Shown: positions 1 through 12,285, counted from the stretch's first letter. The stretch is DNA of 64,000 nucleotides from Symbiodinium natans (GCA_905221605.1 CAJNDS010000038.1:154526-218525), one strand, 5' to 3'. Made by a program: numbers and translations. The notes: generated by a model not told the origin, from the letters alone.

Positions 1-305
1 TTGGTTTTAGGGTTAGGGGGTTTAGGGTTTAGGGTTTAGGGTTTAGGGTTTAGGGTTTAGGGTTTAGGGTTTAGGTTTTGGGTTTAGGTTTTGGGTTTTG
101 GGTTTGGGTTTTGGGTTTGGTTTTGGGTTTAGGGTTTAGGGTGGTTTAGGTTTAGGGTTTAGGGTTTAGGGTTTGAAAGGTTTTAGGGTTAACCCCCCCC
201 CCCCTGTGGTGTGGTTGGGGGTTGGTAGGGTTTAGGGTTTAGGGTTTAGGGTTGGTTTAGGGTTTAGGGCTTGGGGTTTGACAGGGTTTAGGGTTTAGGG
301 TTAGA
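1..305 (+). repeat. Telomere-like TTTAGGG array, degenerate
   Basis: The stretch is built from TTTAGGG units with frequent variants (TTTGGG, TTTTGGG) and one interruption by a C run at about 191-204. TTTAGGG is the plant-type telomere repeat, also reported in dinoflagellates. The G-rich strand is the + strand, which is the opposite of what a true left chromosome end should show (CCCTAAA on +). I therefore read it as an interstitial or inverted telomere-like array rather than a functional telomere. Confidence 0.85.
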
Positions 306-1462
306 GACCGTAGACCTGGAGGGGGAGGTGGGGGGGGGGGGTAAACGCCTCACACACATAGGTTTTCCCGAACGCGTGCTCCCTCAACCCAAGGCACAAC
401 ACTCACAAAACACGGGTTTTGCCGAGGGTCGGCCCCCCCCCCCCCCCCCCCCAATGGTATGGTCAGGTAGGGGGGGGGGGGGGGGGGGGGGGGCCGGACA
501 CGCCAGACGCCGGACCATATATAGGTCACCTCCTCTTGGAGGGGCATCTTTGAGATTCACATTGTCCATATCACCAAGCAATTAATTAAGACCATTACCA
601 TGAAATCCTCCTGTGTTCGACACACAACGTTGGGGGCAGCTTGTTGATGCAGCGTTGAATGCCGTACTGCTGCCGGGTTCAAGCCCCAAAACCGAACGCA
701 GCCGATCCTGAAACTTGCCAATGCAAATTTGCAACAAACGTTGCTGCTACGCCAGTGCCCAAAATTTGTGCCCGAACCGTACAAACTTGAGCACCGCTGT
801 CCGGTGTGGCCCCTGTGCAGTGGACACCGTTTCGCCAACACCTGTTTGCCATGACAGCTCCGATTGATATGGAAGGTGTAACTGTGTTGGCAAGTGGCAT
901 TTTAAACATGCACACGCAAGCCATGCACATGCCTAATGGGACAATCCGAGGCAAAATTCTCCATGATCAACAGCTTGCAGCTGCCCTGGCTGTGAGCATG
1001 CGAGAGTGCGTGAGTCTCAGAAACAACCAAACATGGCTGCAAGGAGAAGTGGCAATGCGCTTTACGACACGATGCCGCTCAACTTGTCCAGCCATGCCGC
1101 GGTTATGTTGCTGTGTGTATGTGCGTGCTGTGAGCAGAAGGATCGCCATGCTGATCCCTGTGCTGTTCAAGTTGCTCCTGCCCCAGCTTGCAAAGTCTTT
1201 TCGGCACGGGTAAGGACATGCAACAACGCTTCTTCCCCGATTCAATTCTTAACGGTTGGCGCTGCTCGCTGTGCACCAAGGCTGTTCGATGGAGCGTCCA
1301 GCCTACTTCCTTTTCTGGACGGTATATTGGCCAGATTGAAGAAGTTCTTCAGGAGCCGTGTGTATGGTCTCTATCGGTCTTAATCAGGGGCCGTTTGCAC
1401 ATGCTTGCACAATCTGGCAACCCTCACGATGATGAGCAAAAGTAAAAGTGCGAAATCGTCAG
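306..1462. other. Upstream region with G/C homopolymers, no gene recognised
   Basis: From about 322 to 495 there are three long homopolymer runs: G at about 330-342, C at about 430-452 and G at about 470-493. The rest is unique sequence with short open frames on both strands. None gives a recognisable family. It may contain the 5' end and first exon(s) of the AAA ATPase gene that follows, but I cannot place a start. Confidence 0.5.
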
Positions 1463-4400
1463 GAGACCGCCGCCTGAGTATTTCCAGCGGACGATTGAGG
1501 TTGCACCTGTGGTCGGTGAAGCTTCAACTGCTGTCGTCTGCTCGCGTCGCGTCTGTGAGGTGCAGCAAATGCGGCGAAGTGATGGATACTTGTACACCCC
1601 TGGGCCTGGGTATGACAGATCCACAGTCCTCCTGCGAGCACTTTGGTCCAAACTAGTGATGCTTCGATCTCCTAGGGGACAGCAATGGCCCAGCGTCCTG
1701 TCATCTCTCTGTTGTTAGCGTGCCAGGCCTTGACGCAATACATCGCTGACAAAGTTTCGTCTTACAAAGAGGCCAAAGTGTCGCTGGAGGATCATTACAT
1801 GGAAGTGGAAATCGACAATGACGACGGGGACGAAGATGACCCTGAGAAAAACACGGAGATTGGGTTTCTGAAGACATACTACAAGATCACGCAGAAGGTG
1901 CCCGAAGAGAAATGGATCGAGGTTGAACCCGGGCTGGAGATATTCTTGAAAATCATCGAAGCTGATCGGCCTCCAGACAAAGAAAGCGTTACTTGATGCA
2001 CCGAAGCTTGATGTGGGTGGTGCATGACCTTATCATGTTCAGGGGGGGGCAAGTTCTGGCTGCCCCGAGGCAAACATCCCCATCAAAGTCACCACGGAGA
2101 TGCAGATCAAGTCATTGAAAGAGCAGCAGGCACGTGACAGATAGGAAGACCGCTGCCCTGTGAACAGAGTTTGTTTGCTGCAGGTTGTGGATTTCATCGA
2201 TAAAGCTTACAACTGGTATTTGGAACTGCAAAGCAAGATGCAGTCCAAGAACAAGTCGCGCTACATGTATGCGATTCGTCCGGCATTATGTCCCGCATGT
2301 AGGTAAGCTCCCCTGTTGTGATAAGTTCTCTTATTTCTATTCTTGAGGAAATGATCCCTTCGAAAGCAGAAGATGCGGAGAAGAGATCGTACCGAAGATA
2401 CAAGTTGCACCACGCTCAGATAGCCTTGGTTTGCGACCATGTGGCGAGCGTCAGCAAGTCAGGTCAGGGGACAAGTCGTTTCAGAGCCTGTTCTTTCCAG
2501 AGAAGGTGGGCATCATGGCAAGGTCACGGGAACTCAGCTCACGTAGTTCCCCAGCCTCACATGTCACGCTACCCAGGATGCATTAGTGCAGATCTTGGAC
2601 CACTTCAACCACCGAACTGGCAAGTTCCTTGTCAAGCTTACGTTTCATGCGTGTGCTTTTGTCTAGAGTCTCTTCAGCTTTTGAATGGGTTTCCATCCGG
2701 TCCGCAAGCCCACTGTAACACAAAGGCTTCCCTTGGTTGTGTGAAAGCCAAGCGCATTATAATGGGTTCATCGGAAAGTCCCTAGAAGCTTGAATTTAGG
2801 CGCTTCTATGCATTCTGCGCATCGAGACCATCTTCCATTTTGTTGGGGGTGGGTGCGCGGGTCTCCCATAAAAATCTGAGGTATGGCATCCCGGGCTACC
2901 CTCACAAGCTAGGGCTGCTGCTCTACGGACCTCCGGGCACAGGAGAGCACAGGGCAGTCCCAATTTGAGTAGCAGCGAAAGCACTTAATGCATTCTGGAT
3001 GCTGGAAGGCAAAACCAGTTTGATCAAAGTCCTTGCTGGCTCCCTGGTTCCCTTCGGTTTCGATTTTCCTGTGCATTGCGCTCAAAAAGCATCTCGGTGC
3101 TTCTTGTGCCGTGTAAAGGCACAGCACACCGAGCGTTCCATCGTCAATGTGCCTCTGGCACGCATCAAGACCAACACGGAGTTGATGCAGCTGCAGCTCT
3201 GCTGCTTTATTTTTGGCCGCCGAATTGTTGGACATCTGCCATCCATCTGCCGCCCTCGGTTTGCTGCGCATATGGTGGCTCCAAGGATTTTTGATCAGAA
3301 GTACACGGTGGAAGGAATCGAAACTCCGGTGCGGCTACGAATCAAAGATGTCATTTTCGTGATGGAGGTGCTTGCGATTCATTGTGCATGGCCCATGGTT
3401 GTGAGGGTTAGTAGGGGCTGAAGGATGTCGACGCCGCATCCCACGTTGTACACCGTCCCGGCCTTAAATGGCGAGTTCAGAAAATGCCAAAGGCATGACC
3501 CCCCCCCTCCTCCCCCTTCCACTGTACTTCTCTGCACTGTCGGACTGCGCAACTTTTGACGCAGGAAAGACGCAAACATTGCGGCATATTTTGAATCATA
3601 TCATAGTCTGCTTGACATTATTTTTGTTCTGTAGCCGGTCTGGGGATTCCGCGCTGTGCCCGTGCCCACCTATACCCTGCGAGCGCACAAGGCACCCCGC
3701 CGGCCCCAGCCCCCTTTGAGGCCGTGACCAGTCGAAGGAGGCACTCCGTGAGGAGATCTTGAGCATGCAGAACTTTGATCGCATCGAACGTTTGGAAAAG
3801 CTGGAGAGGACAGAAAGCTCATGCGCAAAGCGTCATGCCTGCACGCGCACGCATGCAAAGACCATCGAAACGTGTGACACGCGTAGCGCGCAGGCTAGCA
3901 GGCAAGCTCGAGGATGCCGAGAGCCTCGGCGAAGCCTATACACGAGAGATCTAAAGGGCGATGCTGAGATCTAAAGAATGAGAGGGGGTTTTCGTCCATG
4001 AAATCTATGAAGTTCCGGCCTGCGGGCCTTTTGCAGGAAGGTGAAGCCGAAAGCGACCGAGGAGCGCCACACTTGTACTAAATTAGGTTTTTGTTTGCAC
4101 GACGAGCTACGTCCATGTCACTTGTCATATGTAATTAATATTAATAGCTAAGTTGCGAAACTTGTGTCCGCCCGGCTCTCTTGGCAGGAGGCCAAGACGG
4201 AGCAGAAAGCCGTCGCCGAGCAACTTGGCAGTTTCCTTTCCGGCAATCATGAAGCGACGTGCAGCCCGTGCTGCCCGTGCTTCCCGTGCTGCCCGTGCTG
4301 CCCGTGCAGCCTGCGATTGAAGGACCGGGGAGCAGAAGGCACCGACAAGAGAGGTGGATGGCAAACTCCTGCAGCAGATGCTGGATGTGATCCATGATAA

Positions 4401-6941
4401 GAAAGGCTCGGAGTGAACCTCTGCTGAGCTTACGAGCACTCAATTCGCAAAGCCAGCGTACTTCAGGGAAGCTCTTAAGCAATGGCAGGAGGTGAGACGC
4501 TCTACGGCGTTGCTGGGCCCTCCGGTGAAACAGTTGGTGGCGACCAGCTCAACCTGGCAGGGATCCTCAACACCCTCGATGGAGTTGTGGACACGCCTCT
4601 TGATCTGTCTGATGGTTTTGATTCAGGGCTAGTTGTTTTGGCTTTGAGTAGCACGTAGCATAGGCGATGATGAACCGATTGCACATTGGTCTCGACAAGG
4701 AATGCTGAAGTCGCTGAAGTCTTCCATGTGGTCTGGTTTTCCATCAATGCAGCCAGCACGTTGCAGTGCAACGAACCGACAAAAGCAAGGACAGTCGAGA
4801 TACGTCGAGTTTGAGCCAGCGAAATCGGTAGAACAGCGCGATTGAACCAGTCAACAAGAGCCACTGATGCTTGAGCAGCACAACACGCAAGACAGTGGAC
4901 TTTGACCAAAAAGCCAGGATATTGGCTGTCGATTGGCTTCGGCTCGTTGGTCAAGTCCAATGCTGGCTGGTCGAGTTTTTCGCTTTCGTTGTTTTTTCGC
5001 TTTCATTGTCTGGTCAGTTTCAACTCTTCCCTGTCCATATCTGTCCATACTTTCTTGGCAAACTTCATGGCCCTGACATGCTCTGACTGTTCTCTAACAG
5101 TCAGACCCACTTCCACTGTTACGGCTTTGATTGGGCAGCTTGTGGAATCTTTCTGTTCTGGGTTTGCTGTTTGGTGAAACCTGTGTCGTGATATTTGGTG
5201 GCTGGTCATTGTTGCATGCATGAAGACCAGGATTGCCACCTTCTGCACGTACAAGAGGTGTCCTGCTAGAGCTTCAGCCAGAAGTCCTGTGCTCACCAAA
5301 CGGATTACGTCAGCATGTCGACTGTTGTCGCGTCCTGCTGAGGAAGCAGTAGAGTCGAACACATTGCTTCAAACATGAGTTTTTCGCCAATCGGCGGGGC
5401 AGGGGTAGGCAGGGTTCATAAGTGTCAACGGAAGGAACCGAAACACAACATGCACCGCCGAGGCCTGGGCGGCTACTCGTGCGGGCCTTTGCTGCCATCA
5501 TGGTTTCCTCAAGGTCTACTGAGCCTACTTCACCTTTAAGCTTGGGGTTTCTTACTTTCAAGAATTTAGCACAAAGGGAATGCAGAGGTCGGCCGGGGGG
5601 CAAGGTCATGACTTCGAACCACCCTGAGAAGCTGGATCCTGCATTGATCCGGCCTGGCCGCATCGACAAGACCTTCCACTTGACTTACATGGTCGGCCAT
5701 CAGGCACAGAAGCAGTCGCGGCATGAGAGCCAGTAACTTAAGTCAGAAATGTACGCGACTAGAGACTTGGCCATGCAGGCGTGCCGAATGGTGGCCCATT
5801 ACTTCCAGCAGGTCCGGAGTCTTGTGGAGATTGTGCTTTCGTGATTGTGGGCCTACAGTCGGTCGCGCAGCCATTCTCAGGAGGTCAGCAGCGAAATCCA
5901 AGAGCGCTACTTGAACGAAGGTCAGTCTTTGCGCACTTTTCTGGCCTTTTCACGCTCAGAAGTGACCTCATCAGTAGGAGTGTTGTGGGTTTTGCAGTTT
6001 TGGCACGGCGGCCAGTGTGGACGATCGTTGTCGTTGCCACAATGGTTGATCGTATCTTCCCATTCTATGGCTGAAGTACAGCTTAGGACTGAGCTTGCTC
6101 CTGGATGGGGCGGCGGATTCGAAGGCCAGGCCTGCTGGCACGATGCTGATACTTGACCCACCTTATCTTCTGCGGCTCAGGCTTTGGAAATCACCCCTGC
6201 GCGACTGGAGCAGCTTTGTGCGGAGCATGATACCGCGGAGGATCTTGAAATCAAAGTAAGACAAGTAATCCATTTTCTCGCCCTGGGGAGGGAGTTGTGA
6301 GTGGTGGTCTTGCCTGCCAATGGGTTTTTTGTATGTTCAAGTGTATATGGGGGTCAGACTGCGTCGTCTGGTTGGGATTCTGGTGGTCCATAATCTGCCC
6401 CATTGGGGGGGGGGGGGTGGACAAAATGGAAACGGTAACTTAAATGGGAAACCCCCATTTCCGTGGGGCTCATGCTTTTTGTCTCACGCTCGGACCGCTC
6501 TTCAGAGATAGCGCTGCAGATATCTACCCACCCTAAACCCTGAACCCGAAACCCTTACGCCACTTATGCCCATTGCCTTCCACGTTGTTCCGCATTGTTT
6601 AGTGAGTGTCTAGCTCAAGGTCCCCTTGTCTGTGTGCAGAAGGAGATGTAGGCATGCAGTCTTTCCAACAGTCACCGCACCAGAATCCTTGCGAAGTGGT
6701 TCAGCCATGCGGGTGCCAAAAAGAAGCCAAAAAAAATGAATAAAAACACCCTTTAAAGAACCAAAAGACCCTAAGCCCCTAAGCCCCTAAACCCCAAACA
6801 CGCACTGACTTTTGAAGCTTTGTTGCCTCGCAGGACCTCTGCGCAGCACTCCAGCAACTCATGGAGCCAAAGGCGCGCCCACTCTTCAATGGCTCAGGCT
6901 CTAAATATTTACAGAGCACCTCTATCTATGCACGTACTTAG
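1463..6941 (+). CDS. BCS1-type AAA ATPase, multi-exon
   Basis: Split coding pieces match the BCS1 branch of AAA ATPases; the founding member is a mitochondrial inner-membrane chaperone for the Rieske protein. In order: an N-terminal exon with PPPEYFQRTIEV (about 1466), an acidic exon (1721-1996), VVDFIDKAYNWYLELQ (2184), YPHKLGLLLYGPPGTG (Walker A, to 2942), GKTSLIKVLA (3009), RSIVNVPLARIKTNTEL (about 3135), VRLRIKDVIFVMEV (Walker B region, about 3335), DQLNLAGILNTLDGVVDTP (about 4540), MTSNHPEKLDPALIRPGRI (about 5608) and a C-terminal helix ALEITPARLEQLCAEHD (about 6180). The last exon starts at 6834 and stops at 6939-6941. The intron at 2943-3008 splits Walker A and has a GA donor; joining restores GTGKT in frame. 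The acidic insert near the N-terminus is unlike yeast BCS1 and resembles the expanded protist group. Start and organelle targeting are unresolved. The family call is firm; the exact role is not. Confidence 0.88.
4258..4312 (+). repeat. 9-bp minisatellite inside an AAA-ATPase intron
   Basis: Six near-perfect copies of a GCTGCCCGT-type 9-mer lie in a non-coding part of the BCS1-like gene. The unit is a multiple of three, so it opens long frames (Ala-Arg repeats on the minus strand, Cys-Pro on the plus strand) that I regard as artefacts. Confidence 0.8.
6526..6800 (-). repeat. Short interstitial telomere-like tracts (CCCTAAA orientation)
   Basis: Two short tracts, about 6526-6560 and 6765-6800, carry CCCTAAA-like units (CCCTAAACCCTGAACCC; CCCTAAGCCCCTAAGCCCC). 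They lie in the last intron of the AAA ATPase. The orientation is opposite to the array at the window start. Confidence 0.6.
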
Positions 6942-6984
6942 ACTACGACATGATATTCTGTTGTATATGTTGTCTACGAGCGAG

Positions 6985-7060
6985 AAATAGTGTACACATA
7001 TACATATACAGATACAGATACAGATCATACACATATACATATACATACACATAACATACA
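6985..7060. repeat. CATATA/CAGATA microsatellite
   Basis: A run of ACATATACAT and GATACA units just after the AAA ATPase stop. It marks the intergenic gap to the next coding region. Confidence 0.75.
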
Positions 7061-7324
7061 TACGCGCTGCAGTCAAAAGGGGTGTGGGCTGGTGCGGGCC
7101 TGATGAGGCAAAGCTCTTCCGGGCCGAGAGTGCAGCTTGTCGGCACTTCAGGGGGGAAGTGGCGGCTGGAAACCTTTTCCGCTCTTAAAGGTCAAAGCTG
7201 AGACAGCCCTGGCAAGCATCCAGCGCTCAACGACGGCGCCGCCCGACACGGGCGAGAAGCGGCTAGCAAAGTGTTGGTAGCAGTGGTCAACTGGCAGCTG
7301 CTGTTTGCAGCCGAACCACCGTCT

Positions 7325-7777
7325 ACCAGAGTTCTGAATTTTGATTGAGTCGAACGCGATCTGCCCAAGAACTACTGTGTGGCAACGGTGCACCCGCCAC
7401 CGAGCCGTTGGGCTTCGTGTCGTTGGGACAGCAATGTACAGCAAACGCTTGCCGATGGTCTTTCGCCCGATCTGCAGCACTCATATCCCTGCTTCATGGT
7501 TCTCGCATGTGTTCTTGACTCATGCTGATGCCGATTACTGGGGCTTCGTTGACATTTTCATGTTACCGCCTTCAAGGTCCTTGTCTCTTTTACTGCGATC
7601 TTCGACCCATGGCATGCGCATTGCCCTTCACACCCTGGCTGTGATCGCAAGTTCTGCTGTGGATGAGCACTTCTGTAGTAGGACCGTGTGGATCGATGGT
7701 TTGATGCGGGCGGTTAGACACGCGTGCAAGACTCGTGAAAGTAGCATCCCCCTACCAGCTTCCGTGCTTCCATCCCT

Positions 7778-7820
<43 letters not shown>

Positions 7821-8054
7821 GAGAGAGCGAGACAGAGAGCGAGACAGAGAGAGAGAGAGAGAGAGACAGGGGGAGTGGGGGGCTTTAAGATTAGGGTTAA
7901 TGGTTGGGGGCAGAGCACCTCGTCTTCCGCTGCACCTGAGTACCGCCCGGAAACAGGGGCGGGCGATGACGCCTCCACGCCCTCCGAAAGAAAGAAAGAA
8001 AGAGAGAGACAGAGAGCGAGACAGAGAGAGAGAGACAGAGAGAATCAGCGATAC

Positions 8055-8108
<54 letters not shown>

Positions 8109-8960
8109 AGGAAGGGAGGGAGGGAGGGAGTCGCCCCACGGAGAACTTGGTCGCGAGGAGCCTGGCACTTCCACAGGCACTGGACAACTGGGCGGCGGGG
8201 CATCACAACCTGGACCTGGATGGCTTGCTAGCAGACCTCCGCGTCCTTGACGACTATCTCTACGGCATGGCTCCAAGCATAAGTGGAAGCACCGCAGCTA
8301 AAGCGAGAAACAAAGGGGTAGTGCATTGGGAAGCTGAGGTTTCGGCCTGCGCGTGGGAGCTGGTGCTGTTGGCTGGGCCCACCTCTTTGAGCCCTTCCAG
8401 GCCTGCCCGCTGCCCTTCATCGCTGCCGAGCTGGTGCATGGCTTGGCAAAGGGGGCCGCGGCGACTGCGCAAACCAGGTTGGCCTCCAGGGCCCGGAGGG
8501 CCCGGGCTTTGGAACTCGCCCGCGCCTGGCGAGCTTGGCGAGCTTGGCGAGCCTCGCAAGCCCGAGCCTGGCTTCCTGAAGAGCAGCTTGGAGTAGGCAC
8601 ACTGGGCAGTGTGTGCAGTCTGCTGCAAGCCTGGCCCCATTTTGATTCGCTGGCCGTTTTCGCCGCCAACAGCACGAGCCGCTGTCCTGAAAGATTCTCA
8701 TCGATGTTCGGCTGCAGAGCATTGGACCCAATGGAGCACTGCCCCACAAGTCTGCGACCTCGTCTTCGGCCCTTGGGAACTTTTGCTGAGTTCTGGACAA
8801 TGTTGGCAGTTGCCTCAGCGTGGCTGGATAGCGCATTTGATCATTTGGCCGTATTCAGTTCTCGAATTGCTAGTGTGTGGTATGAAGCATGTTGTTCGTG
8901 TTGTGTGCCTCTGTGTGTCGCTGTCTCTCTCTCTCTCTCTTTCGCTTTCTCGGTGTCGGT
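7325..8960 (+). other. Candidate exons of an unrecognised gene, with GA-rich insertions
   Basis: Three pieces look coding on the + strand. One at about 7349-7495 reads ERDLPKNYCVATVHPPPS in one frame. One at about 8150-8275 contains NLDLDGLLADLRVLDDYLYG. One at about 8343-8455 contains GWAHLFEPFQACPLPFIAAE. They are separated by GA microsatellites and frame shifts, as expected for short exons. They may be the 5' part of the methyltransferase gene downstream or a separate gene. I do not recognise a domain. Confidence 0.35.
7781..8131 (+). repeat. (GA)n / GACAGA purine tract, two blocks
   Basis: Blocks at 7781-7870 and 7988-8131 consist almost only of GA, GACAGA and GAGC units, the second grading into GGGAGGGA. 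They are purine-only on the + strand over long stretches. They create spurious Arg/Glu-rich (+) and Ser/Leu-rich (-) open frames. Confidence 0.9.
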
Positions 8961-9207
8961 CTGTGCCTGTGAGCCGTAGAGCTTGCAGTCTGCTAAGGGT
9001 CTCCTTGTTGGGATTAGGGTTGTGTAGGGTTAGAATTCCCCGACGGAGCTTGACGTCCGCTCTGTCTTGTCTCCGTCTCCGTCTTTGTTTCGTTCTCTGT
9101 CTCTGCTATTCCTTTACCTTTTTTATTGGTGTTTTTTCCATCTTCATTGTGTTCAGTACACAAATCGCTGAAACATTTGCCCATGCCAAGCGGGTAAGGC
9201 AGATGCC

Positions 9208-10764
9208 TTGGAGTTGACACCGACCCTGCAAATGCCCTGGGGCACTGGAGGGGCTCCCTATGTGTTGGACGTGGTTGCTAGGCTTATAGAGGATGACATA
9301 ACTCTCCGCTCTTCACCACGCTCAGCTCTTGCTTGTTCGAGGCTCTCACACACATGTCTGCGGGCAACCGTGGCCGTGGCCAGCCGATGTACCTGGAGTT
9401 CGGGGTTTTCCAGGTGCCGGCTAAGAAACTTCGACGGATTTCTTAGACAGGGTCTCGGCCCAGGGCGACAGCATCAACTTCCTGGCTCGCAGGCTGCAGA
9501 TCCTGGATCCAGGTCCTTGTTCTGGTTCAGCGACATAGCAGCATCCCCGCCAACTCAAGTTGCCACGCTACAAACCACTCAAGGCGCGCTGGTCTTCGGC
9601 TTTGATTCTTTCAGGGGCCTGCCCGAGGCCTGGCCAGCCCTCCTTGCTGACTGGGCAGCCATCGGGCCTTGCCCTTGAGACACCTAAGAACCTTTGGACC
9701 TTCGGTTGCTGGGAGGCTTGGCGAAACAGCTCCGACATTCCAGGTGGCTTGAGTTTTGGGCAGAGCAGCTTTGCTTTGGAGAAGGCATCGGCTGCGTCAC
9801 ACACGGCGTGGACTGGTTGGCGACTGCCTTTAAACAACGCATGGAAGGAGCCGCAGGTCGAAGGCAACGTGCGCTTGGTGCGTGCAACCAGCATGATTTG
9901 AGATTTGTTTGGCATGTTGCGGCATGTGTGGTTGCAGTGGTGCACAGCTGATGATGCCTTCGATGCCAGGTGGCTGGTTCAATGAGACGCTGCCCGCATT
10001 CACTGCTGGCCTGGAAGCAGGGCACGGCAGCAGTTGGGTGCGGCTTCTTCATGTGGACTGCGACTCTCGGCACGAAAGGTCAGAGAAGGTGGGGAGGCTT
10101 GGATACAGTCGACGTTCCTCGCTACTACCAGTGGTTCACACACCAAGCTCAGAAAGTCCATGTGTAAGCCAAGGACCTTTATAGCTCTGCTATGGCATCT
10201 CGGTCCATCTTGGGTGCAGCATCTCAGAAGTTCTGAATACACGCTCTTGTCAAGGAAGTGCTCCACGGGCTTGCACCCTATCTCCGTGCTGGAAGCATCC
10301 TCGTTTTCGCTGGGGGCTAAGTGCTAAGGGCTGTGCATATGCAGAGCGTCGCGGATGGTACGGTCACAGAATTGTACACGGCTTCAGCGGGCTGTGCGAT
10401 TGTGTGCTGAGGATGAGCTGGTAAACTTCCCGCACTTTGAGGGCCAGGAGTGGCGGTGACTGACATCACCAAACAACAGCAACATCGGCAACCTGCCAGG
10501 GCATGGAGTTGCCAAATAGTCACCATCTTCATAGCCACGGTCGGCATTTTGCAACAGGAGCTGCGCGGATTCTACGACTTCTTGCAGAGCCACCCGTGGA
10601 ACTTCCGGGTGATTGCCGCGCCTTGGTTTTTCGTGAGGCCAGCGCTGCCCTAGGCCAGAACATTGGGATTTTAGGCAATGTAGGGGAAGATGCCCTGCTG
10701 CAGGTCGACGCTGGAGTTTGCTGACCTGTACCACAAGGAGAAATTCCGACGGAAAGCATCGTAA
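9208..10764 (+). CDS. SAM-dependent methyltransferase, TylF/Methyltransf_24-like
   Basis: Class I SAM methyltransferase of the type with a conserved acidic metal/substrate motif late in the fold. Pieces in order: PMYLEFGVFQ (ends 9413), GDSINFLARRLQ (starts 9464), LVFGFDSFRGLPEAWP (about 9592), GGWFNETLPAF (about 9970), RLLHVDCDS (10041-10067), LVKEVLHGLAPYLRAGSILVF (about 10240), EDELVNFPHFEGQEW (about 10405), QQELRGFYDFLQSHPWNF (about 10552), and a last piece LEFADLYHKEKF ending at TAA 10762-10764. FGFDSFxGLPExW, WFNETLPAF and LLHVDCD are hallmark motifs of this family. The substrate is unknown; relatives act on sugars and other small molecules, many in secondary metabolism. The 9413/9464 junction restores GVFQGDSINF in frame. 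The 5' end is uncertain; exon-like sequence at 8.1-8.5 kb may belong here. Confidence 0.8.
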
Positions 10765-11211
10765 AGTATCGCAACAAGGCCTTGAGCTTGATGTAGGGGT
10801 TGTTCATTCCTGTTCCTGATGGCAGGAGGGTGTGTCTGAGGCCGGCTGGGGGGAACATGAAGGGAGAACATCGACATCCAATGTGTTGCTTAAGATGCTG
10901 CTCATATGCTGCTACTGCAAACTCCAGGTGGATCTCCTCCAGGCCGTGGCCATTGAGCTGACTGACTGAACTGTCGCCTCGAACGAAGGGATGCAACAAA
11001 AAGTCTCTGCTGCTGGGCAGCGCGGACATTCGGTGCTTACATTAGGCACGTCGGCTTGCGTTTTGCTATATCCGCGAATCTATATATACATATGTATATA
11101 TACATATGTTATACACGTAATTTTAACGCTACACGACCCGCCTCGGCCCGGCCCAGCGCATCCGCGTGAGCATGGTGATTCCGCAGCGCCCAAGTCGCTG
11201 GACCACAAGCA
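10765..11211. other. Intergenic, with a TATACATATG microsatellite
   Basis: No coding exon recognised. A short alternating TATATACATATG tract lies at about 11082-11110. Confidence 0.5.
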
Positions 11212-11345
11212 ATAAGGGTTGGGTTGAGGGTTGAGGGTTGAGGGTTCCGGGTTTATGGTTTATGGTTTGGGGTTTGGGGTTGAGGGTTAGCTTAGGGCTC
11301 AAGGTTCACGCTTTGGGGTTGAGGGTTTTATTGGGTTTAGGGTTC
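11212..11345 (+). repeat. Degenerate interstitial telomere-like repeat
   Basis: Units such as GGGTTGAGGGTTGAGGG, GGTTTATGGTTTGGGG and GGGTTTAGGG are strung together. They look like a decayed TTTAGGG-type array on the + strand, directly followed by a G-rich tract. Confidence 0.7.
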
Positions 11346-11476
11346 GACTCTTCGGTAGAGTGGGGGGGAGGGGGGGGGTGGGGGGGGGGAGGGGGAAGGG
11401 GGGGGGTCGGAGTGGAGGGGTAGGGGGGGGGGGGTGGGGGGGGGTGGGGGGGGGGGGGAGGGGGGGGGGGGGGGGA
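11346..11476 (+). repeat. G-rich low-complexity tract
   Basis: Nearly pure G with scattered A and T over about 110 nt (GGGGAGGGGGGGG type). It has strong potential for G-quadruplex formation and is a likely weak point for sequencing and assembly. Confidence 0.9.
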
Positions 11477-12285
11477 ACAGGCAACCTATACACCTCCGGC
11501 CCGAGGCCTCGGCGGATTATATGTGAGCATTTAGTATGCTATATGGTAATTTCTTCCTTTCTTATAAATTGTGGAGATTCCACATGGGCGTGTATCACTT
11601 TACATTTCGACTTGGAGTATGGCATAGACACCAAACCGTGCAAGACTACTGGACTCACTAGACTAGGGCTTGTCAGGCCACGCAACGCAGCATGAACAAT
11701 CACAGCCGGTGGTCGCGCCCTGCTGGTCGCGATAAGGAACGAGTCCTTCCCATGTCCAACCACCCGACATATTTATTTCACGAGGATTGCTACACCAGGT
11801 GAGCTTTTCGCGTACGCAAAGTACTGCACGAGTACCATAGAGGCGCGGGTTTCGAGGCTCAGAGTTTGTGTCGTGATGGAGTCCTCGGATTCCAGCACCA
11901 CAACCCGAGAAGCCGGAGCCTATAGGGGCTGTGGAAAATAAAAGAAAGTCATTTCGACAGGGGCTAAGTGCCGCAAGAGCCGCAGAACGTGCACATCAGG
12001 GGTGTTACTAAAAATATTCCTGTGTTCAATTCTGACATTTCAATTTCTGAACATGACTCAGCATACTGTCTGGAACGTCGGCATGACCGCAGCAAAGGGA
12101 TCAAGCTTGCACATCGCGGTGTAGCCTACTTCAGGCTGGTGGATATGATGTGTCGATCAAGCGTTCGTTCGGCCCGCTAATGCTGCTGCAAGTTCTAGAT
12201 TCCGGATTCTACTGTGTAGGTTTTATTGCGACGAAGCAGTTGAATCTGCAGCACTTGACTGATGCATCAGCCATGCAGCTGACGC
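11477..12285. other. Intergenic, nothing recognised
   Basis: Unique sequence of ordinary composition. Short frames on both strands show no family signal. It may hold the first exon of the pentatricopeptide-repeat gene. Confidence 0.4.

Noticed and set aside
1-305. Functional chromosome end
   Set aside because: The repeat strand orientation is opposite to that of a left telomere and the units are degenerate.
676-690. Possible tRNA T-loop (GGTTCAAGCCC)
   Set aside because: No matching A box, acceptor stem or anticodon arm can be formed upstream.
7735-8276. Arg/Glu-rich or Ser/Leu-rich proteins around 7.7-8.3 kb
   Set aside because: These are translations of GA microsatellites in alternative frames.
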